Assembly (NCBI RefSeq): GCF_026283945.1
Contig: NZ_JAPDPC010000004.1
Location: forward strand, 124,001 to 188,000
Direction of reading: 5' to 3'
Origin: Dyella humicola
Lineage (GTDB): Bacteria > Pseudomonadota > Gammaproteobacteria > Xanthomonadales > Rhodanobacteraceae
Length of the DNA stretch: 64,000 nucleotides
In this document: one piece after another, positions 1 through 8,672 of the stretch
How the letters are laid out: each line of letters begins with the position of its first letter
How positions within the stretch are numbered: position 1 is the first letter of the stretch
Position numbers and translations under genes: made by a program
Notes under the pieces: generated by a model
What the model was told of the DNA's origin: nothing
Databases searched by the model: none
Seen by the model: the letters and a program-made list of their open reading frames with translations, nothing else

Positions 1-705
1 GCCACGGCGCAGGCGGGTGACAGCTTCCAGATCCTGCCGACGCGTCAGGCCTCCACCAGCCTGGCGGTGACCATGACCGACCCGAACGGCATCGCTGCAG
101 CGGCGCTGCTCGCCCCGACGCCAGCCAGTGCCAATACGGGTACGGGCAAGATCGGTTCGGTGACCGTGCAGAACGCCTCCAACCCGGCGCTGACGAACAA
201 TGCCACCTTGAGCTTTCCTTCGGCGAGCACCTATCAGGTCACCGACAGCTCAGGCAACGTCTTGTCGAGTGGCAGTTATGCCGTTGGTCAGACCATCAGC
301 GCGAATGGCTGGAGCGTCACGCCGTCGGGTACGCCGGCCGCCAATGACAGCTTCACCATCGGGCCGAACAGCAATGGCTTGAAGGACACCAGCAACGCGT
401 TGTCGCTGGCTGGGCTCGCCAACGCAGGTGTGCTCAGCGGCGGCAGCCAGTCGGTCATTGCGTCCTACGCCCAGCTCACCACCAACGTCGGCACGGTGGG
501 CAGCCAGGCGCAGACTAATCTCACGACGCAGACCGCGCTCTACAACCAGGCGGTGTCGTCCCAACAAAGCGTGTCTGGCGTCAACCTCGATGAAGAGGCC
601 GCCAACCTGGTGCGCTATCAGCAGGCCTATCAGGCCTCGGCGCAGGTGATCTCCACCTCGCAAACGATCTTTTCCAGCCTGCTCACTGCCGTCCAGACCG
701 CCTAG
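1..705 (+). CDS. flgK: Flagellar hook-associated protein 1 (FlgK), C-terminal part
   Basis: The frame is open from the first base of the window and ends at a TAG at 703-705, so only the last 234 residues are present and the start lies upstream. The tail has the typical FlgK ending: a conserved segment with NLVRYQQAYQASAQVI followed by S/T-rich residues and LLTAVQTA, which forms the D0 coiled-coil of hook-filament junction proteins. FlgK joins hook to filament outside the cell after export by the flagellar type III system. It is followed 11 bp later by flgL, the usual order. The central part seen here is low-complexity, rich in Ser, Thr, Asn and Gly, as in the exposed domains of this family. 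Confidence 0.93.
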   Translation, partial: ATAQAGDSFQILPTRQASTSLAVTMTDPNGIAAAALLAPTPASANTGTGKIGSVTVQNASNPALTNNATLSFPSASTYQVTDSSGNVLSSGSYAVGQTISANGWSVTPSGTPAANDSFTIGPNSNGLKDTSNALSLAGLANAGVLSGGSQSVIASYAQLTTNVGTVGSQAQTNLTTQTALYNQAVSSQQSVSGVNLDEEAANLVRYQQAYQASAQVISTSQTIFSSLLTAVQTA

Positions 706-716
706 GAATAAACGCC

Positions 717-1943
717 ATGCGCCTTTCTACCAGCTGGATGTACCAGCAGTCGCTCAGCAATATGCTCAACCAGCAGAGCGCGTTGGCGACGACGCAGAAC
801 CAGGTTTCCACGGGTTCGCGCATCAACGTGGCTTCGGACGATCCGGCAGGCGCCGGCCAGGTGGTAAACCTCAATCACATCATCGCGGCGAACTCGCAGT
901 ACTCGGACAACATCAATAGCGCGACGACATCGCTGAACACCGAGGCCAGCACGCTTGGCTCGGTAAACAGCGTGCTAGACAGTGCTCGCACCCTTGCGTT
1001 GCAGGCCATCAACGGCACGCTTTCCGGCACCGATCGCAACAGCCTCGCGAGCCAGCTCAGTCAGATGCGCGACCAGTTGATTCAGCAGGCCAACAGTACT
1101 GACAGCAACGGGAATGCGTTGTTCGCTGGCACCAGCAGCGTCACGACGCCGTTTCAGGTCGGCGTGAACGGCACGGTGAGCTATCAGGGTAATAGTGGGC
1201 AGCAGCGCGCTGCGGTCGGATCGGGCCTGCAGATCGCCACCAATGATTCAGGCGCCGGCCTCTTCATGAATATTCCCACCGGCAACGGTACCTTCGTGGC
1301 GAGCGCAGGCGCGGCCAATACCGGGACGCTCGTGGTGGGGGCGAACAGCGTGACCGATCAGGCGGCCTGGAGTGCAGGTGCAGCCACCAGTGGCGGCGGT
1401 TATACGATCGCGTTTGGCGCAGGCAACACCTGGACGGCAAACAATGCCACCGGCAGTCCCGTGCTCGACAGCAGCGGCAACCCGGTGGGCGGCACCTACC
1501 AGGATGGCGGCGCGATCAGCTTCAATGGCATGTCGATTTCCATGAGCGGCACGCCTGCTGCGGGGGATACGGTGTCGGTGCAAGCGGGTGGCCAGCAGGA
1601 CGTATTCTCCACGCTCAGCAACATGATCAATGCACTGCAGGGTGGTGGCAGCGATACCCAGCTGACCAATGTGATGAGTCGCCAGGTCGAATCGATCGAT
1701 CAGGTGCAATCCACTCTGAGCGCGGCGCAAGTCGCGATTGGCGGCCGCCTCGATACGCTGCAGGCACAGCAAAGCTCCTATCAGGACCTCAATGTCACCT
1801 ACCAGTCTGCGCTGTCGGATGTGCAGAACGTGGACGCGTACGCGGCGATCAGCAAACTTTCACTGCAATCCACCGCGTTGCAGGCCTCGCAGCAGGTGTT
1901 CGCGCAGGTGAAGTCGATGAGCTTGTTCAACTACATCAAGTAA
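717..1943 (+). CDS. flgL: Flagellar hook-associated protein 3 (FlgL)
   Basis: 408 residues, normal for FlgL. The N-terminus (MRLSTSWMYQQSLSNML) and the heptad-rich segment after it match the flagellin-like D0/D1 region of FlgL, and the C-terminus again forms a flagellin-type helix (STALQASQQVFAQV). FlgL is the second junction protein between hook and filament and is exported before flagellin. It starts 11 bp after flgK stops and is probably co-transcribed with it. The variable middle (about residues 170-290) is Gly/Ser/Thr/Asn-rich, as expected for the exposed domain. About 250 bp of non-coding DNA holding the first flagellin promoter follows. Confidence 0.93.
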   Translation: MRLSTSWMYQQSLSNMLNQQSALATTQNQVSTGSRINVASDDPAGAGQVVNLNHIIAANSQYSDNINSATTSLNTEASTLGSVNSVLDSARTLALQAINGTLSGTDRNSLASQLSQMRDQLIQQANSTDSNGNALFAGTSSVTTPFQVGVNGTVSYQGNSGQQRAAVGSGLQIATNDSGAGLFMNIPTGNGTFVASAGAANTGTLVVGANSVTDQAAWSAGAATSGGGYTIAFGAGNTWTANNATGSPVLDSSGNPVGGTYQDGGAISFNGMSISMSGTPAAGDTVSVQAGGQQDVFSTLSNMINALQGGGSDTQLTNVMSRQVESIDQVQSTLSAAQVAIGGRLDTLQAQQSSYQDLNVTYQSALSDVQNVDAYAAISKLSLQSTALQASQQVFAQVKSMSLFNYIK

Positions 1944-2080
1944 TAGACGAGACAGACCACGCTTCACGCGATGACGAAGGAGGGCTACGAAACGTTGGTT
2001 TTGCGATGAATGTGCCATGCCGAAACACTGGGGTGGCGCATGCGAGAAGCGAGCTGCATCACGGAATGGCGGCCGTTTGC

Positions 2081-2107
2081 TCAAGAAATCGCATGAGGGG
2101 TCGAAAA
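2081..2107 (+). promoter_or_regulatory. Sigma-28 (FliA) promoter of flagellin gene 1
   Basis: TCAAGA, 13 bp spacer, GTCGAAAA. The known FliA consensus is TAAAGT(TT)-N11-GCCGATAA, which has the same 13-bp spacing. The aligned site before flagellin gene 2 (3998-4024) has the better versions TCAAGT and GCCGAAAA at the same distance from the start codon, which supports the call. It lies about 95 bp upstream of the ATG, leaving a long leader. Confidence 0.75.
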
Positions 2108-2200
2108 GCTGACCGAGGCGGATGGCATTCCACAAAGGGGACCTTGCCGCCGGTAGCTAAAGAGCCAACGAACCGGCCAACGGTTCTGTAGGAGAAATCC

Positions 2201-3646
2201 ATGTCACTCGTTATCAATACCAATATCTCGTCGCTGATGGCGCAGAACAACCTGACCAAGTCGCAGAGTGCCTTGTCGTCGGCTACTCAGCGCCTGTCGT
2301 CGGGCATGAAGATCAACAGCGCGGCCGACAACGCGGCCGGCTTCGCCATTTCGCAGCGCTATACCACGCAGATCGGCGGCCTGAACCAGGCCAGCGCGAA
2401 CGCCAGCGACGCCATCAACCTGGCCCAGACCGCCGGTTCCGCCCTGGACCAGGTCACCGCCAACCTGCAGGCGATCCGCGACCTGGCCGTGCAGTCGGCC
2501 AACGGCACCTATACCAGCACCGACCGCTCGTCGATCGACCAGGAAGTGCAGCAGCGCCTGGCGGAAATCACCCGTATCGCCAACCAGACCACGTTCAACG
2601 GTTCGAACGTGCTGGACGGCTCGATGAAGACCAAGAGCTTCCAGATCGGCGCCTCCGTCGGTCAGACCATCAGCGTGAGCCTGGGCACCAGCGTGAAGGC
2701 CAGTGCCATGGGCCAGGTGGCGGAAGTGTCTTCCGGCACGATGGCGCTTGGTGGCTCGGCTACGGGCACGGGCCCGGCGGCGGCCTTCAACTTTACCGGT
2801 GCGGCCGCACAGACGTTCACCGTCGACGGCAACTCCGTCACGGTCAACACGAACGTCACCAATGAAGCTGGTTTGGCAACGGCCGTCCAGAATTCTCTGA
2901 ATAGCAGTTCGCCGGGCAGCTATTCGGTGAGCGTCGACGCGGGCACGGGTGGCCTGAAAATCGCCAATAATTCGTTGGGTGGAGCTGCGCCGGTCGTAGG
3001 TGGCGTCGCAGCTGCCGTCACTGCTGTGTTCGGTGGTGCCCCGACCACGGCTGCTGCGCCTAGCCTCGCTGGCGAGGGCCTGCAGATCAATGGCACCAAC
3101 ATCGACCTTAGTGGTGCCAAGAGTCTGCAGGACATCTCCGATGCGATCAATGCGACGGGTCTCGCCGGCGTGAGCGCAGCCGTAAACGGCGCTGGCAACG
3201 GCATCAATTTCTACTCTTCCTCAAGTAGCGGATTGCAGATCACCGACACGGGCAAGAACATCATCAACGCGAATGCGCAGGATGCGGTCGCGGGCGCACT
3301 CTACACCGCTGGAACGCAGGCTACGGTTGGCGGCTCGCTGGCGACGGGCAACGTGCAGTCGGTGGACAGTGCGAACGACCTGATCTCGCGCGTTGACGTG
3401 GCCTTGCAGACGGTCAGCAACTTCGCCGCTCAGCTGGGCGCGGTGCAGAACCGCTTCCAGTCCACCATCTCCACGGTGGCGGCGCAGACCACGAACCTGC
3501 AGGCCTCGCAGTCGACCATCCGCGACGCAGACTTCGCGGCCGAGACGGCGAACATGAGCAAGGCCAACGTGTTGCAGCAGGCGGGTATTTCGGTGCTGGC
3601 CCAGGCCAACTCGAACCCGCAGCAGGTGCTGAAGTTGTTGCAGTAA
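2201..3646 (+). CDS. fliC: Flagellin 1
   Basis: 481 residues. The N-terminal D0/D1 part (about residues 1-175) begins MSLVINTNISSLMAQNNL and contains the classic RLSSG.KINSA.D..AG motif. The C-terminal about 105 residues end NSNPQQVLKLLQ, the flagellin C-terminal helix. The variable centre (about 176-375) is Ala/Gly/Thr/Ser-rich and surface-exposed in the filament. RBS AGGAGAA lies just before the ATG. A second flagellin gene follows 471 bp downstream with almost identical ends and an unrelated centre. Expression is expected from the sigma-28 promoter at 2081-2107, late in flagellar assembly. Export needs the chaperone FliS, encoded at 7267. Which of the two flagellins dominates the filament cannot be told from sequence. 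Confidence 0.96.
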   Translation: MSLVINTNISSLMAQNNLTKSQSALSSATQRLSSGMKINSAADNAAGFAISQRYTTQIGGLNQASANASDAINLAQTAGSALDQVTANLQAIRDLAVQSANGTYTSTDRSSIDQEVQQRLAEITRIANQTTFNGSNVLDGSMKTKSFQIGASVGQTISVSLGTSVKASAMGQVAEVSSGTMALGGSATGTGPAAAFNFTGAAAQTFTVDGNSVTVNTNVTNEAGLATAVQNSLNSSSPGSYSVSVDAGTGGLKIANNSLGGAAPVVGGVAAAVTAVFGGAPTTAAAPSLAGEGLQINGTNIDLSGAKSLQDISDAINATGLAGVSAAVNGAGNGINFYSSSSSGLQITDTGKNIINANAQDAVAGALYTAGTQATVGGSLATGNVQSVDSANDLISRVDVALQTVSNFAAQLGAVQNRFQSTISTVAAQTTNLQASQSTIRDADFAAETANMSKANVLQQAGISVLAQANSNPQQVLKLLQ

Positions 3647-3710
3647 CGGACGCAAGCGACGTCGCGACTCCCTCGGGTCGCGGCGTCGTGCGACCGGTTT
3701 CACCGGCGGG

Positions 3711-3783
3711 CGGTTGGCAAACCCAACCGTCAGCCATGACAGGAGCCACCGGCAAAGTCCTTGGATGACGAGGATTTCGCCGG
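3711..3783 (+). repeat. Pair of stem-loops after flagellin 1
   Basis: Two inverted repeats follow fliC 1: CGGTTGG/CCAACCG with a 5-nt loop (3711-3729) and a 13-bp imperfect stem beginning CCGGCAAAG with a 9-nt loop (3749-3783). Both recur after flagellin 2 (5615-5641, 5657-5691) with better pairing. No clear T-run follows, so they are either weak terminators or mRNA 3' stabilisers. Confidence 0.5.
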
Positions 3784-3997
3784 GTGCTCGAAACGTCTCG
3801 TCGTTGCGCGGACGCCATTTCGTCGTCCAGCAAGGATGGGGCGAAGGTGCTTCGCGGTCACGACTAGGCGGTCGTGCGCCGCGGCAATGGATGGATGAGG
3901 GCTGTGAAATCGTGGCTTTGGCGCTAGAGGCGCTGCATGTGGAACAAGTTCGACGCGTGCGTAAGGTGAGATGCATCACGAAGTGGCGTCGAATGGT

Positions 3998-4024
3998 TCA
4001 AGTAATGGCAGCAGAGGCCGAAAA
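3998..4024 (+). promoter_or_regulatory. Sigma-28 (FliA) promoter of flagellin gene 2
   Basis: TCAAGT, 13 bp, GCCGAAAA: -35 and -10 elements of FliA type at the standard spacing, about 93 bp before the ATG of flagellin 2. Position and surrounding sequence are homologous to the site before flagellin 1. The rest of the 471-bp gap between the two flagellin genes holds only the duplicated flanks described elsewhere. Confidence 0.85.
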
Positions 4025-4117
4025 GCTAGTCGAGGCGGATGGCATTCCACACGGGAATCCTTGCCGCCGGCATATACAAAGCCAACAAACCGGTTAACGG
4101 TCCCGTAGGAGAAGTCC

Positions 4118-5554
4118 ATGTCTCTCGTTATCAATACCAACATCTCGTCGCTGATGGCGCAGAACAACCTGACCAAGTCGCAGAGTGCCTTGTCGTCGGC
4201 TACTCAGCGCCTGTCGTCGGGCCTGAAGATCAACAGCGCGGCCGACAACGCCGCCGGCTTTGCCATTTCGCAGCGCTATACCACGCAGATCGGCGGCCTG
4301 AACCAGGCCAGCGCGAACGCCAGCGACGCCATCAACCTGGCCCAGACCGCCGGTTCCGCACTGGACCAGGTCACCGCCAACCTGCAGGCGATCCGCGACC
4401 TGGCCGTGCAGTCGGCCAACGGCACCTATACAAGCACCGACCGCGCCTCGATCGACCAGGAAGTGCAGCAGCGCCTGGCGGAAATCACCCGTATCGCCAA
4501 CCAGACCACGTTCAATGGTTCGAACGTGCTGGACGGCTCGATGAAGACCAAGAGCTTCCAGATCGGCGCCTCCGTCGGTCAGACCATCAGCGTGAGCCTG
4601 GGCACCAGCGTCAAGGCCAGTGCCGTGGGCCAGGTGGCGGAAGTGTCGACGGGCAGCATCAACACCGGCACCGGCTTTACGCTGGCTTCCGGCGCCTTGA
4701 CGGTGAACGTCGGCGGTGCGGGTGCAGTCAGCGTCGCAGCGGGCACCTACAAGTCGGTGTCCGGTCTGGCGTCCGCGATCAACACGGCGGCCGGCAGCAA
4801 TATCGCCGCCGTGGACGCCACTACGGGCGAGCTCAAGATCACCGGTCCCGCGGGTGGTGTCGCGTTCGGTGGCGCCGCTCAGCTTGCCTTGGGCATCACG
4901 GCGAACGTTGCCGCTGCTGGCACGGGTGCGTCGACTGCGGCTGTCGCCTCCACCGGTGATCCGTCCAACGAGACCCTCACGATCAACGGTACGAAGGTCA
5001 GCCTGGCCGGTGCGCAGAGCCTGCAGGACGTGTCCGACGCCGTCAACGCTGCGGGTATCGCGGGCGTCAGCGCCGCGGTGAACGGCAACGGCAACGGACT
5101 GAATTTCTACTCGTCGTCCGCACTGACCATCAGTGACACCGTGGGCACCACGAACGTGGCTGGCCCCATCATTGCTGGCAACGCGAAGGACGCCAACACG
5201 GGTCTGGCTTATGTTGCCGGTAATGCAGCCTCCACCGGCGGTTCGCTGGCGACGGGCAACGTGCAGTCGGTGGACAGTGCGAACGACCTGATCTCGCGCG
5301 TTGACGTGGCCTTGCAGACGGTCAGCAACTTCGCCGCTCAGCTGGGCGCGGTGCAGAACCGCTTCCAGTCCACCATCTCGACGGTGGCGGCGCAGACCAC
5401 CAACCTGCAGGCCTCGCAGTCGACCATCCGCGACGCAGACTTCGCGGCCGAAACGGCGAACATGAGCAAGGCCAACGTGTTGCAGCAGGCGGGTATCTCG
5501 GTGCTGGCCCAGGCCAACTCCAACCCGCAGCAGGTGCTGAAGCTGTTGCAGTAA
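4118..5554 (+). CDS. fliC: Flagellin 2
   Basis: 478 residues, with the same domain plan as flagellin 1. The first about 175 residues differ from the first copy at only a few positions (for example Leu for Met at residue 36), and the last about 104 residues are identical. The central domain (about 176-370) cannot be aligned convincingly with that of flagellin 1. RBS AGGAGAA precedes the ATG. It has its own sigma-28 promoter at 3998-4024. It is followed by the same type of stem-loop pair as the first copy, so the whole transcription unit looks duplicated, with later divergence of the exposed domain. fliD follows after about 200 bp. Confidence 0.96.
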   Translation: MSLVINTNISSLMAQNNLTKSQSALSSATQRLSSGLKINSAADNAAGFAISQRYTTQIGGLNQASANASDAINLAQTAGSALDQVTANLQAIRDLAVQSANGTYTSTDRASIDQEVQQRLAEITRIANQTTFNGSNVLDGSMKTKSFQIGASVGQTISVSLGTSVKASAVGQVAEVSTGSINTGTGFTLASGALTVNVGGAGAVSVAAGTYKSVSGLASAINTAAGSNIAAVDATTGELKITGPAGGVAFGGAAQLALGITANVAAAGTGASTAAVASTGDPSNETLTINGTKVSLAGAQSLQDVSDAVNAAGIAGVSAAVNGNGNGLNFYSSSALTISDTVGTTNVAGPIIAGNAKDANTGLAYVAGNAASTGGSLATGNVQSVDSANDLISRVDVALQTVSNFAAQLGAVQNRFQSTISTVAAQTTNLQASQSTIRDADFAAETANMSKANVLQQAGISVLAQANSNPQQVLKLLQ

Positions 5555-5614
5555 CGGACGCAAGCGACGTCGCGACTCTCCCGGGTTGCATCGTCGTGCG
5601 GCCGGTTTTATCGG

Positions 5615-5691
5615 CTGGCGGTTGGCACACCCAACCGCCAGCTATCACGGGAGCCACCGGCAAAGTCCTTGGATGACGAGGGTTTTGCCGG
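5615..5691 (+). repeat. Pair of stem-loops after flagellin 2
   Basis: A perfect 11-bp stem (CTGGCGGTTGG / CCAACCGCCAG, 5-nt loop, 5615-5641) and a 13-bp stem with two G-U type pairs (5657-5691, arms beginning CCGGCAAA and ending TTTTGCCGG). Both are homologous to those after flagellin 1. The remainder of the 196-bp gap to fliD shows no convincing promoter. Confidence 0.5.
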
Positions 5692-5750
5692 GGGCTCGGA
5701 GCTCCCCGTCACAAGACGGGGCCTGTTCGGGAAATAGATAAGGCAGTGCG

Positions 5751-7250
5751 ATGACCACGTCCAGCGCTACGTCCGGCAGCAGCTTGAGTTCGCTGCTCAG
5801 CCAGCTCACCAGCAACACCAGCACCGGTTCCGGCAGTTCGTCCAGTAGCTCTTCCAGCAGTTCGTCCTCAAGCAGCGCGGCTGGCGGCACGATCACCTCG
5901 CTGGGTATCGGCTCGGGTCTGGACGTCAATTCCATCGTCACTGCACTGGTCAATGCACGCCAGGCGGCACCGCAACAGCAGATCACCGATCGGACGAACC
6001 AGATCAACAGCACCCTGGGCGGACTCAATTCGCTCAGCTCGGTGCTGAGCCAGTTGCAGAGTTCGCTGGCCACGCTGACGTCGATCAATACGTTCAGCAG
6101 CTACAACGCCACGCTGACACCGACCGGTGGCAGCGCGAGCATTGGCGCCGCGACGACGATGTCCAGTGCGCAGCCGGGAACGTACACCGTTGCGGTGAGC
6201 CAACTGGCCACGGCGCAGCAGCGTGCGAGCGGCACATTCGCGTCCACGGCTGCAGTCGGCGCCGGGACGCTGAATGTCACCGTCGGTTCGAACACGATGA
6301 AGATCAGCGTGTCCGCCACCAACAGCTTGTCGGACATTGCCTCGGCCATCAATGGTTCGTCCTCGAACCCGGGCGTGACCGCCACGATCATCAATGGCGT
6401 GAATGGCCAGCAGTTGATGCTCAGCTCGAGCAAGACTGGCGTGGCCAATGCTTTTTCGGTGAGCGCGAGCAGCGACAGTGGCAGCGGTCTTCAGTCCCTC
6501 GCCACGACACTCAATACGGCAGGCAGCAATGAGGCGGTCGATGCAAAGCTGACGATCAACGGCATCACCGTCGACAGCGCGACGAATACCGTGTCGGGAG
6601 CGATGGATGGCGTCACCCTCAACCTGACCTCCACCGGCACCAATACCCTGACGGTGTCGCGGGACAATACGGCGGCCCAAAGCGCGATTCAGGGCTTCGT
6701 CACGGCGTACAACAGCTATGTGAGCACGGCGTCTTCGCTGTCCAGCTTCGACAGCACCAGCGGCTCGGCCGGCATTTTGCTTGGCGACACCACGTTGACG
6801 TCGGTGCAGCGCCAGATCTCGTCGGTGCTGAGCAACGCGGTCAAGGGCAACAGCATCGGTACGCTCGCCAATCTGGGCATTACCCGGCAGGCGGATGGTA
6901 CGTTGAGCGTCGATTCGACGAAGCTGAATGCCGCTTTGTCCACCAATACCAGCGCCGTGCAGAATTTGTTCAATGGCACCGGCGGATACGCGACCAAATT
7001 AAGCACGGCGCTCACTGCTTATACGTCGAGCAATGGCGTCATCGGTACACGGGTTACCAGCCTCAATGGCCAGTTGACCCAGCTCGGTACTCAGCAGACC
7101 GCACTGAATAACCGCATGGCGACGTATCAGAAACAGCTGCAATCTCAGTACACCACGCTGGACACCATGATGTCCCAGCTCAACAACACCAGCAGCTACC
7201 TGACCACGGCGCTTGCGCAGCTGACCAACTCGAACAGCTCGAAGAACTAA
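5751..7250 (+). CDS. fliD: Flagellar filament cap protein (FliD / HAP2)
   Basis: 499 residues. The conserved FliD start, with SLGIGSGLDV and IV..LV.A...P, begins only at about residue 49. It is preceded by an unusual Ser/Thr-rich leader containing an uninterrupted run of 14 serines (residues 29-42) encoded by a mixture of all six Ser codons. The C-terminus ends with a long heptad-rich helix (QTALNNRMATYQKQL, LDTMMSQL), typical of FliD. FliD caps the growing filament and helps flagellin fold. The gene heads the fliD-fliS-fliT-like group, with fliS 16 bp downstream. The leader is the only part that departs from the family. The ATG at 5751 is chosen because no ATG lies closer to the conserved start. 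Confidence 0.95.
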   Translation: MTTSSATSGSSLSSLLSQLTSNTSTGSGSSSSSSSSSSSSSSAAGGTITSLGIGSGLDVNSIVTALVNARQAAPQQQITDRTNQINSTLGGLNSLSSVLSQLQSSLATLTSINTFSSYNATLTPTGGSASIGAATTMSSAQPGTYTVAVSQLATAQQRASGTFASTAAVGAGTLNVTVGSNTMKISVSATNSLSDIASAINGSSSNPGVTATIINGVNGQQLMLSSSKTGVANAFSVSASSDSGSGLQSLATTLNTAGSNEAVDAKLTINGITVDSATNTVSGAMDGVTLNLTSTGTNTLTVSRDNTAAQSAIQGFVTAYNSYVSTASSLSSFDSTSGSAGILLGDTTLTSVQRQISSVLSNAVKGNSIGTLANLGITRQADGTLSVDSTKLNAALSTNTSAVQNLFNGTGGYATKLSTALTAYTSSNGVIGTRVTSLNGQLTQLGTQQTALNNRMATYQKQLQSQYTTLDTMMSQLNNTSSYLTTALAQLTNSNSSKN

Positions 7251-7266
7251 GCCAAGGATAGCGACG

Positions 7267-7695
7267 ATGAGCTACGGATACATGCGCAACGCCAGCGCAG
7301 CCTACCAGGACACCAGTGCACGCGGCAGCGTCGAAGGTGCCGACCGCCACCAGCTGACCACCATGCTGTACGACGGCATGGTCGACCGCATCAATCAGGC
7401 ACGTGGCGCCATGCGTCGAGGCGATGTTCCCGCCAAGGGCACGCATTTCGCGCGCGCATTCGCCATCCTGGGCGAGTTGCGTGGCAGCCTCGATCATGAG
7501 GCCGGCGGCGCGTTGGCCACGCGTCTGGATTCTCTCTACGACTACATCGCCCGCCGCCTGTTGCAAGCCCAGCTCAACGATGACGAACGGGCGCTGGACG
7601 AAGTCATCGAGCTGATCAACCCCGTGCGCGATGCGTGGCGTCAAATACGTGACACCTACCTTGCAACACAGGTCGGCGCTGGTACGGCGGCATGA
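7267..7695 (+). CDS. fliS: Flagellin-specific export chaperone FliS
   Basis: 142 residues, the normal size for FliS. The N-terminal YGYMRNASAAYQ and the segment GADRHQLTTMLYDGMVDRINQARGAM match the helical chaperone that binds the flagellin C-terminal helix in the cytosol and prevents early polymerisation. It lies 16 bp after fliD and overlaps the next small gene by an ATGA, so it is translationally coupled. The small all-helical composition without membrane segments fits. Confidence 0.93.
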   Translation: MSYGYMRNASAAYQDTSARGSVEGADRHQLTTMLYDGMVDRINQARGAMRRGDVPAKGTHFARAFAILGELRGSLDHEAGGALATRLDSLYDYIARRLLQAQLNDDERALDEVIELINPVRDAWRQIRDTYLATQVGAGTAA

Positions 7696-7991
7696 TGGCT
7701 GGGGCGATGGGAGCTGGCGACATCCTCGACATAAGCGCGCACATGTTGGCGTCAGCCCGCGCAGGTGCCTGGGATGAGGTGACGTCACAGAGCGCCGAGC
7801 GCGATCGCTTGCTTCGCCTATTGCCACTATCAGGCACGTCCGCGCTGGATACGATGACGACCTTGTTGGCACACAACGAGGAGGTCAAGACCCTGGTGGC
7901 CAAGGCGCGCGATGATCTTGGTGAGGCGCTTGGTCAGCACCAGCATTCGCACCGGGCCCTCAATGCCTATCTGCATGCCGCGATCGATTGA
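7692..7991 (+). CDS. Small FliT-like protein, putative flagellar chaperone
   Basis: 99 residues, overlapping the fliS stop by 4 bp (ATGA). It is a soluble, helix-rich, charged protein with the pattern ISAHMLASARAGAWDEV.....ERDRLL, which resembles the first helices of FliT-type chaperones (a stretch of L..A...DWD.L..L...R). Position right after fliS is where fliT sits in many gammaproteobacteria, where FliT guards FliD. The function is inferred from context and a faint sequence pattern, not from a clear family signature. A second in-frame-like ATG 3 bp later is in a different frame and is ignored. Confidence 0.7.
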   Translation: MMAGAMGAGDILDISAHMLASARAGAWDEVTSQSAERDRLLRLLPLSGTSALDTMTTLLAHNEEVKTLVAKARDDLGEALGQHQHSHRALNAYLHAAID

Positions 7992-8089
7992 CGCGACGTT
8001 ATTGCGATAACCCTGGCAGAAGGGCGCATAATTTCCTTAGGCAGGGTGGCCAGCGTTGCCGCCCATGAGCCGAACCGATCGAGGGGCAC

Positions 8090-8647
8090 ATGCAAGACGA
8101 TTTCTGGCAGACGTTTTCCGAGCGAGTCACCTATGAAGATGGCTTGCACGCGAGTTGCGTGGCCTCATCTTCCCCTATCGGAGACTTGCAGCTGATCGCA
8201 TTGCGCGAGCGCAACCTGAACGTGCTCGGCACGCTGGCGGCGTTTGGCGAGCGACGCAGTGATGCCACCGACGACGAGAGCCCGATGACGCAGGAGATGT
8301 TGCGCCTGGACAACAAGCTCAACGTCATGATGGCCATGCTCGATCAGCTGCTGCAGCGAGGCGCCGATTTGCCGCCGCGCCAGTTCATTCGATTCAACGC
8401 TACCGGTGCCTTGTTGCCGACCACGCTTTGGCCCGACCGTGCCGTGAGTGGATTGTTGAAGCTGCACTTCGATGGCTGCATGGCGTTGCCATTGGAGCTT
8501 CCGGCACGACTCGTGCAAGAGCGTGATGGCGGTCACGTTTTCGTTGCCTTCGAATCCTTGGGCGACGCGACATGTGACGCACTTGAGCGGCTCGTGTTTC
8601 GCCATCACCGACGCAAAGTGGCAGAAAGTCGCCAGGCCTCCGTGTAA
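8090..8647 (+). CDS. PilZ-domain-like protein
   Basis: 185 residues, soluble. RBS GAGGGG is 5 bp before the ATG. The C-terminal half (about residues 95-175) has the strand pattern of PilZ domains (RQFIRFNATGALL, then SGLLKLHFDGCMALPLELPARLV). The usual c-di-GMP contacts RxxxR and (D/N)xSxxG are not cleanly present: RFNATGAL stands where the second should be. This may therefore be one of the degenerate or oligomeric PilZ proteins seen in xanthomonads, not a direct c-di-GMP receptor. The N-terminal half may form a helix (residues 50-90). Location between fliS and fleQ ties it to flagellar regulation. Confidence 0.75.
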   Translation: MQDDFWQTFSERVTYEDGLHASCVASSSPIGDLQLIALRERNLNVLGTLAAFGERRSDATDDESPMTQEMLRLDNKLNVMMAMLDQLLQRGADLPPRQFIRFNATGALLPTTLWPDRAVSGLLKLHFDGCMALPLELPARLVQERDGGHVFVAFESLGDATCDALERLVFRHHRRKVAESRQASV

Positions 8648-8672
8648 GCGCCTTCTTACGACTGCTGCCTTA

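Noticed and set aside
4094-5563. Long open frame antisense to flagellin 2, and similar long frames opposite fliF/fliG and fliK
   Set aside because: High GC and codon-position bias give long antisense frames. The sense genes are clear family members and the antisense text has no recognisable domain.
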